Positions 16,246-22,850 of a DNA stretch of 33,716 nt are shown in pieces. Numbering within the stretch: the stretch's first letter is position 1; the number at the start of each line of letters is the position of its first letter. This DNA is from a gamma proteobacterium symbiont of Ctena orbiculata. GTDB taxonomy: Bacteria > Pseudomonadota > Gammaproteobacteria > Chromatiales > Chromatiaceae. A program made the translations under genes and the position numbers. The notes under the pieces were generated by a model. It ran no database searches. It saw nothing but the letters and a program-made list of their open reading frames with translations, and was not told the DNA's origin. The stretch lies in the NCBI GenBank assembly GCA_003094555.1, contig NATW01000086.1, positions 1-33,716 on the forward strand, written 5' to 3'.

Positions 16246-18603
16246 TTAAAACCTGACAGAAAGGGTAAGAAGAAATTCACGGGGTCGACTGCGTGAACTT
16301 TGCGAGGGACGATAGTGTTCGTTCGTAAGGTTCTTACCCATCAGGTCCAGATTCATACCCCTGCCTTGCCAGCTCCAGTCGTATCCGGCCTTGAGATTGA
16401 TCAGTCTATAGGTTTGACGGGATGAATCAGGACTGTCAGGCAGAAGCGTCTGGTCATACACATAGTTGACACCACCCGCGACATAGAGGCCATTGAGCCC
16501 CTTGCTGGAGAAATCGTAGCGTGTCCAAAGATTGGCAAGCTGTGGTGCGCTCATCTGCAACGGAGCATCATGAAAGCGTCTCACATTCCTATAGTTGGCC
16601 TGCCCGGCGCTATCGAGGGTAGCGGGGTCCTGGGCAAGTATGGCCGCGTCATTACCACTGAACTCGGTGATCTTCGCATCCATGTAACTGTAGGAGAAGT
16701 AGAGCTGCCAGTTGTCGGTCAGGGTGGCCGTGGCGTCCAACTCGACGCCACGGGAACGCTGTTCGCCGCTCTGCTCGTTGAAGATCACCACATTACCGGT
16801 GGCATCTGTATGTGCCAAGTCATTCACGATATTCCGGTTCTTGATATCGAAGAGAGTGAGTGTGCCCGAGAGGCGCCCACCGAGCAGGTCGGCCTTTATT
16901 CCCAAGTCATAACCTTGACCCTCGGTCGGTTCCGCGGAGGAGGTCGTTCCGTCCTGATGTCTGAGTATTTGTGAACCCGGAAGGAAAGACTCGGCATAGG
17001 AGGCGAAAATGGAAAGTTCCGGATTGAATTTGTAGAGCAGACCATACTGAGGTGTAACCTTGCGTTCCTTGAACACCGGTTCGGTTTGCCCTGTCAGGTT
17101 GTTGGTAAGCCGGTTTTCAGTCATGGTCAGGCGCCAGCCCGCAAGCAGCAGCAATCGGTCATCAAGAAAACCGAAGGTGCTGCCTCCATACAGGGACTTG
17201 TCCCGATAGTCGATGCCGACATCGGTCGCGTTCTCGGTGAGCGCGGAGCGGGGTATGTCGACGTCGCGGTCCCAGGTGGTGGGATCACTCAGATCCCAGA
17301 GCGGCAGCGGGGATGCGGTTGGATCATCACCCAGCGCCGGATCGTTTGGTGCCTGAGCGGCCCAGTCGTCAAAGTGACGGTCGACGTACTGCGCCCCGAG
17401 CAGCAGCCGCAGTTTCATTTTCCCGAAGTCGTAGTTGCCGACAGCTTGGGTTTCCAGCGTGTCTCCCCAGTTGGTGTAGGTCTGCCCTCTCAAGCGGCGA
17501 CCCTGCAGGAGCGTGGTGTTGTTGGCCATGCCGATATTTCCAGAGAAAAGCGCGTCTACCTCATATTTCTGGTGGGCGTAACCGGCCCGCAGGGCCCAGA
17601 TATCATTGAGCTCGTAATCGAGCCAGGTATTCAGACTCTCGGTGTCGCTATTGCGATAATCGATATTCGACATAGTGTTCCAGTCGTCTGCCAGGCCAGG
17701 CACATCGACACCAGCGAGGTTGGGGTCGGACGGGGTCGGTAGCGGTCCCGAGTGAGGATTGTAACCGGGCTTTTGCATCACCTGCGGCTGCTCAACCTTG
17801 TGGAACCTTTCATACTTCAACGAAAGGCTGGTGCGATCATTGGGTTGCCAGAGAAGCGACGGGGCAAAGTCCCAGGAATAGGCATCGTACGGCTCCCAGT
17901 AATGGATGTCCTGGTCATAGGAGGTTGCCAGCCTGAAATACAGCACATCGGATACAGGGCCTGTGATATCTGCATCCAGACGATATTCATCGTAGGATCC
18001 GTACGAGATGTCGGCATTGGCGGCAAAACGGGGCTGGGGCTTCTTGGTGATGATGTTGACGATGCCGCCCGGTGATACCTGGCCGTAGAGAAACGACGAC
18101 GGTCCCTTGACAACCTCCACCCGTGAGATATTGGTGAAATCGAATATCGAGGGTCCGTTGAATCCGTCGCGTAGTATCTGGATATTTCCCTTGGTGGCAC
18201 TGATGGGAAAACCACGGATGGCCAGATTGGCGTTACCCTCGTTAAAATCGTTGCTGCGATAGGTAACGCCGGGAGAGTAGCGTACGATATCGTGGATATT
18301 TTCCGCTTTCTGGTCCTTGATGAAGGAATCGGTAAATGCCTGTATGGCGAACGGGAGTTCCCGAATCGGGGCATCGAAGCGGGAACCTGATACAGAGTTG
18401 GACGCCCGGTAGCCACTGTCCAGATGGACGGCAACGTCGAAGGGTGAAACTCTCACGTTCACCAGCTCATCAATATCCAAGTCGGCCAGATCACTCCTCT
18501 GCTCGGCAGAGGTTGAAGTAACTGACGGCTCGTCGGCCATGACAGCAAGATGACTCATGAGAGCCAGGCCCGATGTCAGTACGAGGATTTGTGTTATATG
18601 CAT
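16246..18603 (-). CDS. TonB-dependent siderophore-type outer-membrane receptor
   Basis: The 785-residue product has a signal peptide (MHITQILVLTSGLALMSH... cleaved near VMADE) and a plug domain (~55-190: ELPFAIQAFTDSFI, DIVRYSPGV, LAIRGFPIS, VEVVKGPSSFLYGQVSPGG). A ~590-residue beta-barrel follows, ending in the typical aromatic LTLSVRF, with FhuA-like barrel motifs such as YDWSWQGRGMNLDLMGKNLTN. The subclass is ferric hydroxamate/ferrichrome-like; the substrate cannot be read from the sequence. Before the plug lies DLADLDIDELVNVRVSPFDV, an N-terminal extension resembling the DLTELSLEELMNIEV segment of TonB receptors found next to YfiR/GGDEF genes. The ATG 18603 lacks a clear ribosome-binding site; TTG at 18624 with GGA upstream is possible. 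The YfiR gene begins 113 bases downstream. Confidence 0.92.
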   Translation of the reverse strand: MHITQILVLTSGLALMSHLAVMADEPSVTSTSAEQRSDLADLDIDELVNVRVSPFDVAVHLDSGYRASNSVSGSRFDAPIRELPFAIQAFTDSFIKDQKAENIHDIVRYSPGVTYRSNDFNEGNANLAIRGFPISATKGNIQILRDGFNGPSIFDFTNISRVEVVKGPSSFLYGQVSPGGIVNIITKKPQPRFAANADISYGSYDEYRLDADITGPVSDVLYFRLATSYDQDIHYWEPYDAYSWDFAPSLLWQPNDRTSLSLKYERFHKVEQPQVMQKPGYNPHSGPLPTPSDPNLAGVDVPGLADDWNTMSNIDYRNSDTESLNTWLDYELNDIWALRAGYAHQKYEVDALFSGNIGMANNTTLLQGRRLRGQTYTNWGDTLETQAVGNYDFGKMKLRLLLGAQYVDRHFDDWAAQAPNDPALGDDPTASPLPLWDLSDPTTWDRDVDIPRSALTENATDVGIDYRDKSLYGGSTFGFLDDRLLLLAGWRLTMTENRLTNNLTGQTEPVFKERKVTPQYGLLYKFNPELSIFASYAESFLPGSQILRHQDGTTSSAEPTEGQGYDLGIKADLLGGRLSGTLTLFDIKNRNIVNDLAHTDATGNVVIFNEQSGEQRSRGVELDATATLTDNWQLYFSYSYMDAKITEFSGNDAAILAQDPATLDSAGQANYRNVRRFHDAPLQMSAPQLANLWTRYDFSSKGLNGLYVAGGVNYVYDQTLLPDSPDSSRQTYRLINLKAGYDWSWQGRGMNLDLMGKNLTNEHYRPSQSSRSRPREFLLTLSVRF

Positions 18604-19090
18604 GTTGCAAAATGGACCAAGCAAGCTTCAATCCAATTTCAGGATAAACTAGCTTGAGCCTTTTATCTTGATTTATTTATGTCGCTTGGTGGCCAGCAGG
18701 ACCTGCTAATTGTCGTTTCAGCCTGCATCAGCAAAACGACCACCAAAAATTATAATTAATACCTCAACCTGTATAATAAATATACATTAAATTTTACTCA
18801 CTGGTATTGTTCTCTCACTCGAACCGGCGATACCTGGTCAACATATGCATGGGAGAATAGTGACGAAAAAACATCCGATACCGTCACATAAAGCGAAGCG
18901 GGGATTCACCACGAAAAGCTGAAATCAGCCCGCAAGCCCCCGTACTGTGAACTCAGAAACCGAGGATCCCAAGAGAGGATAAGCCGGGTGCGGGTTTAAA
19001 ACCGAAGGGAGTTGAACCGATCTCTTTTAACAGATAGATTGATATGACTTTTCAGGCAGCAATCCAGAATCAGAACAAACCGCTATAGGA
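18604..19090. other. 487-bp divergent intergenic region between the TonB receptor and the AAA+ ATPase
   Basis: The half next to the receptor (about 18640-18800) is AT-rich and likely carries its promoter; a classical Fur box was not found. The half next to the ATPase is GC-richer and holds several inverted repeats (see the separate RNA entry). No coding frame of note is present. Confidence 0.6.
18855..19020 (+). ncRNA. Possible structured leader RNA, unidentified
   Basis: On the plus strand a GTGACG/CGTCAC stem (18860-18865 with 18882-18887) is followed by GCGGG (18898-18902) with CCCGC (18929-18933) enclosing a GCTG/CAGC hairpin (18918-18921 with 18926-18929). After these come CCCCCGTACTGTGA and later AAGCCGGGTGCGGG. 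CCCCCG...ACTGTGA and AAGCCGGG recall pieces of the cobalamin riboswitch core, but GGGAA/GGTG and the AGACC of the B12 box are missing. It lies upstream of the AAA+ ATPase gene. It may be a leader RNA, a small RNA or DNA-level symmetry only. Confidence 0.3.
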
Positions 19091-20554
19091 ATGAGCGACT
19101 TACAAGACCTTGAACTCATCATCAGATCCGGCACCTCCATCATCTTCATCGAGAGCGATGACGAAAAGCAGGTCGAGACCCTCTTCGAGCGCCTCGCCAA
19201 TCAACTGGGACGCCAGCTGCTGCGCTGGACCGTGGCCAGCGGCCTGACCAACCTGCATACCAATCAGATCAGCCACCTGGCGATCAAAGAGCCCGCCAGG
19301 GTTCTTGCCGAGTTCGCCGGCCGCACCGCACCCGCGATCTATATGCTGATGGATGTTCATCACTGGCTGGACGACCCCCTGACCCTGCGTCAACTCAAGG
19401 AGATTGCCCTGGGCAACCGCTCACAGACCCTTGTCCTGGTCAGCCACAACGCCGAGATACCTGATGAGCTGCGCTCACTTTCCGCCAGATTCGAGCTCTC
19501 ACTGCCCGATCGCAACGCCCTGAAGAATCTGCTCCAGGCGGAGATCCGGGAGTGGGGACGACACAACAACCGCAACGTCAAGGCGAAACGTGAGGTGATC
19601 GAGCCCATGCTGAGCAACCTCTCCGGCCTCAGCCTAAGGGATGCCAGACAGCTGATACGTAATGCCATCTACGATGACGGAATGCTCACGGAGACCGATC
19701 TGGACGACCTGGCAAAGACAAAATATCGCCTGCTCGACAACACCGGGGTACTCTCCCTCGAACTCGACAGCGCGAAGTTCAGCCAGGTGGCGGGGCTTGG
19801 CAACCTGAAACGCTGGCTGGAGCAGCGCCGGGAGATCTTTATCAACGATGGAGCACCCAGTGGACTCGATCTTCCCAAGGGCATCCTCCTCCTCGGGGTC
19901 CAGGGCGGCGGCAAGAGCCTGGCAGCGAAATCGGTCGCCGGCAGTTGGCACCTGCCCCTGCTACGCCTCGACTTTGCCACCCTCTACAACAAATATTATG
20001 GCGAAACCGAACGCAATCTGCGCGACTCCTTGAAGACGGCTGAGTCGATGGCTCCCTGCGTTCTCTGGATCGACGAGATCGAGAAGGGGCTTGCCACAGA
20101 CGATGACGGCGGCCCTTCGAAGCGCATCCTCGGCACCCTGCTCATCTGGATGGCGGAACGTGACTCCCGGGTCTTTCTGGTAGCCACTGCAAACGATATC
20201 GAGATGTTACCCCCCGAACTGTTGCGCAAGGGACGATTCGACGAGGTCTTCTTCGTCGATCTCCCCGACGCCGAGATCCGTGAGGCTATCTTCGCCATCC
20301 ACCTTGCCAAGCGCGAGCAGAATCCGGACGCCTTCGATATGAAGAAATTGCAGCAGGCCAGTGAGGGTTTCTCCGGCGCCGAGATTGAACAGGCGATTGT
20401 CGCCGCGCTCTACACCTCCCATGCATCCAGGGAGTCCCTTGATACCGCCCATATCCTGAGCGAGATCGAACAGACCCGACCGCTTTCGGTGTTGATGGCT
20501 GAGAAGATCGCCCACTTACGCAGCTGGGCTGCACAGCGAACTGTTACCGCATGA
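19091..20554 (+). CDS. Ycf46-like AAA+ ATPase
   Basis: The 487-residue protein has the layout of the bacterial relatives of plastid Ycf46. There is an N-terminal ~210-residue region (LELIIRSGTSIIFIESDDE..., VLVSHNAEIP), and a single AAA+ module with Walker A GVQGGGKS (269-276), Walker B CVLWIDEIEK (~323-332), sensor 1 VATAND, the RKGRFDEVFFVDLP segment with the arginine finger, and a helical lid with SGAEIEQAIVAALY. In cyanobacteria Ycf46 has been linked to CO2 and photosynthesis regulation; its role in sulfur bacteria is not established. The ATG follows AGGA directly, an abnormally tight spacing, but the protein start agrees with relatives. It stands alone between a divergent receptor and a convergent receiver-protein gene. 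Confidence 0.9.
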   Translation: MSDLQDLELIIRSGTSIIFIESDDEKQVETLFERLANQLGRQLLRWTVASGLTNLHTNQISHLAIKEPARVLAEFAGRTAPAIYMLMDVHHWLDDPLTLRQLKEIALGNRSQTLVLVSHNAEIPDELRSLSARFELSLPDRNALKNLLQAEIREWGRHNNRNVKAKREVIEPMLSNLSGLSLRDARQLIRNAIYDDGMLTETDLDDLAKTKYRLLDNTGVLSLELDSAKFSQVAGLGNLKRWLEQRREIFINDGAPSGLDLPKGILLLGVQGGGKSLAAKSVAGSWHLPLLRLDFATLYNKYYGETERNLRDSLKTAESMAPCVLWIDEIEKGLATDDDGGPSKRILGTLLIWMAERDSRVFLVATANDIEMLPPELLRKGRFDEVFFVDLPDAEIREAIFAIHLAKREQNPDAFDMKKLQQASEGFSGAEIEQAIVAALYTSHASRESLDTAHILSEIEQTRPLSVLMAEKIAHLRSWAAQRTVTA

Positions 20555-20679
20555 ATCGAGTCCAGGCATTCACCCAGACAAAGTAAGCGATAGCCGTAGA
20601 GACCCTCGTTCCGGGCATAATCGTCATGAGTCTCCACATGGGTAGACCGCCCAGATAAGGGAGGGTGTTGATAGGGGAA

Positions 20680-22074
20680 TCAGGGATTACTGTAGAGACT
20701 GACCCTTACCCGCTGATTCTGCGCGGCTATTCGGTTCCACTCCGTGACTGTCTTCACTTCATAGATCGAGGGATAGGGTATAACAGGGTCGCTGTAGCCG
20801 CTACTGAAAAGCAGTATCTCCAGCTCACCGCCACTCCTTGCCAACTCGACATTCAGATAGTTTGCAAAGGCCACGGACTGGCCATTGATATAACCATTGT
20901 TACCGCGGTGATCGGCCGCAAAAAGACACTCACTAACATCCGTGCCATCCTTTGCCAGGATCAGTTTATCCCCTTCGGCTTTCTGCAGACAGTAGTTGCC
21001 ATGGGTTGCACGCAACTCAATGGTGCCGGTAAATCCCGCCTCTCTCAGTTGGTCGACAAGTTCCGATAACCAAAGCGCCCGTTGATCATTGAAGGGTCTT
21101 TCGCCATACGCAAATTCGGTGCCCTGATTTGCAGCCCATTCAATCAGCTTGACCGGAATCAGTGGTCCAGTGTTATCCGCATTGCCGAACCCACTCTCAT
21201 CAATTTTCTGAGACAGGTTCTCTATTCTGTCACCCTGGTCAGCGATCAATTCGAATAGACCTTCACTGTTCCCGCCAAGGCCGGTATTCACGTTCTGATC
21301 CACTGGAGCAAGAATGAGAAAGTAGTAGGTAAGGGTGAAGCCGACGAACATAAACAGAAGACTCAATAAACCCAGCAATTGCGCTCTGCTGGCCTGATTC
21401 TTTGATGCTTCCTGCATCGCTTCAAGTTCGTACAGCTCTCCTTGGGTCTCGGCAAAATGCTTTTCCAACCGCTCCTGAAGCCGGCTCTCGCTGAGACTCT
21501 GTTCTTTACGGATAAAGCGTTTCAGGGATTCATCACCTGTGGATATAGAGCCCAGAATGTCTTCCATGGGCAGGCTGACCGGCTCCACAGGCGCCGATTT
21601 GCGACGCTCATGTTCACTGATGGAGTGAATGTTGCTCTGACGACGAACGGTTTTGACCCCGCTCAACTCGCTGTCCTCGAAACCGTGTACCAGAGACTCC
21701 TGATCCGGCATCAGGTGTAGCGAGTGGAGCACATCCTCCAGGTCATGGGACTCCAGCTGTTTCGGCAGTACCCCGACCGCACCCAGCGCCCTGGCCTGAC
21801 TAAGTTCCAGTCCTCCGGCTTTAGAGGTATACATCATGACCGGTATCACAGCGGTGTTGGGATTGGACTTGATGACCTTCAGTGCCTGGAATCCATCCAT
21901 GCCGGGCATCTCGTAATCCATGAAGATGGCATCCGGTGCATTGTCATACAGAAAGTCGATTGCCGCTGCCGCTGACTCCAGCGACACCACCGAAATACCA
22001 TATTGCGAGAGCTTACCCGACAGGACCTGTCGAGCTGTTTTTGAATCATCGACGATGAGTGCGCGTTTGGTCAC
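20680..22074 (-). CDS. Receiver (REC) domain fused to a transmembrane helix and an extracytoplasmic domain
   Basis: Residues 1-120 are a complete receiver domain: Asp9-Asp10, phosphoacceptor Asp53 (IFMDYEMPGMDG), Thr83 and Lys105 (VLPKQ). A disordered linker and a coiled coil (about 185-228, many Glu/Arg/Gln) lead to one strong membrane helix (~232-255). The remaining ~210 residues (LIEWAANQGTEFAYGERPF..., FTGTIELRATHGNYCLQK, LLFSSGYSDPVIPYPSIYEV, QRVRVSLYSNP) should be outside the cytoplasm and match no family I recognise. A receiver on a membrane anchor with an outside domain is the reverse of a usual receptor kinase. The start is GTG with AGGGA five bases upstream. No histidine kinase is adjacent. 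Confidence 0.85.
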   Translation of the reverse strand: MTKRALIVDDSKTARQVLSGKLSQYGISVVSLESAAAAIDFLYDNAPDAIFMDYEMPGMDGFQALKVIKSNPNTAVIPVMMYTSKAGGLELSQARALGAVGVLPKQLESHDLEDVLHSLHLMPDQESLVHGFEDSELSGVKTVRRQSNIHSISEHERRKSAPVEPVSLPMEDILGSISTGDESLKRFIRKEQSLSESRLQERLEKHFAETQGELYELEAMQEASKNQASRAQLLGLLSLLFMFVGFTLTYYFLILAPVDQNVNTGLGGNSEGLFELIADQGDRIENLSQKIDESGFGNADNTGPLIPVKLIEWAANQGTEFAYGERPFNDQRALWLSELVDQLREAGFTGTIELRATHGNYCLQKAEGDKLILAKDGTDVSECLFAADHRGNNGYINGQSVAFANYLNVELARSGGELEILLFSSGYSDPVIPYPSIYEVKTVTEWNRIAAQNQRVRVSLYSNP

Positions 22075-22235
22075 TTAATCCCTAGGCCGCACCGGAGTGC
22101 CGCTTTCCCCTATTGATTCTGTGTATGCAATCCCGACTAACTGCATGATAATCCTATCGTGGTGTCTTGCACAAATGACAGAGGCACCATCCTCGACTAA
22201 CTATATCTGACATATTCGAACAGAGGAAACACCTA

Positions 22236-22577
22236 ATGCTAGCGTTGACTGAAGAAAAGTGTGAGGCATGTCGCGCTGATGCGCCAAAAGTCAGCGATGA
22301 CGAGCTGGCGGAGCTGATACGTGCCATTCCTGATTGGAACATCGAGGTCAGGGAAGGCATCATGCAGCTGGAGAAGACTTACCATTTCAACAACTTCGTC
22401 GAGGCCCTGGATTTCACCAACAGGGTCGGGCACCTGGCCGAGGAGGAGGGGCACCACCCCGCGCTATTGACCGAGTGGGGCAGTACCAGGGTAACCTGGT
22501 GGTCGCATAAGATAAAAGGCCTTCACCGCAACGACTTTATCATGTCATCGAAAACCGATCAGCTCTACCGGGGATAG
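22236..22577 (+). CDS. phhB: Pterin-4a-carbinolamine dehydratase
   Basis: The 113-residue protein is a full-length PCD: DWNIE at the start of the fold, [19 protein letters not shown], the [19 protein letters not shown] region with the catalytic His pair and Glu, and the conserved ending [14 protein letters not shown]. It dehydrates 4a-hydroxytetrahydropterin to recycle the pterin cofactor of phenylalanine hydroxylase; many bacteria carry it without that hydroxylase, where it may serve other pterins. GAGGAA stands 7 bases before the ATG. It is monocistronic here, with no phhA nearby. A CEAC pair near the N terminus (residues 9-12) is an extra feature. Confidence 0.95.
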   Translation: MLALTEEKCEACRADAPKVSDDELAELIRAIPDWNIEVREGIMQLEKTYHFNNFVEALDFTNRVGHLAEEEGHHPALLTEWGSTRVTWWSHKIKGLHRNDFIMSSKTDQLYRG

Positions 22578-22850
22578 CAGCGTAGCATCCTCCGGTTTGC
22601 CGTCCGCGCTCTACAGGGTGATTGGCCTTCTGCCCAGTGGCTGTCAGGTCCATTTTTTTGTGGACAGACCACAGAAACGCTTGTTTTTTAATGCAGACCA
22701 GACACTGAACGGTGTAAATTAAACACAGTAGTCATTCCCTTAATCCCAGGTTCCGGCTCGACGGCCAGGACGGTACAGGGATACTTATTGGCGACGACTG
22801 TTCCAGGATCCCCCATATGGTGCAGGATTTGTAGAAAATGGAGTTTTTAT

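Noticed and set aside
18640-18800. Fur box before the TonB receptor
   Set aside because: The AT-rich stretch has no good match to the GATAATGATAATCATTATC pattern by eye, so iron control is not claimed.
18855-19020. Cobalamin riboswitch or group II intron domain V
   Set aside because: Only fragments resemble the riboswitch core, and the GGGAA, GGTG and B12-box parts are missing; the AAGCCGGGTGCGGG segment lacks the matching 3' strand required for domain V. Kept only as an unidentified RNA candidate.
20410-20637. Minus-strand frame beginning METHDDYARNEGLYGYR, partly outside the AAA+ gene
   Set aside because: The first 28 residues look protein-like, but the remainder runs antisense through the end of the AAA+ gene. 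Could be a gene fragment; not supported as a gene.
22788-22850. Upstream start of the repeat lipoprotein at 22788
   Set aside because: It would place 21 residues before the lipoprotein signal peptide; the ATG at 22851 has a proper GGAG site.
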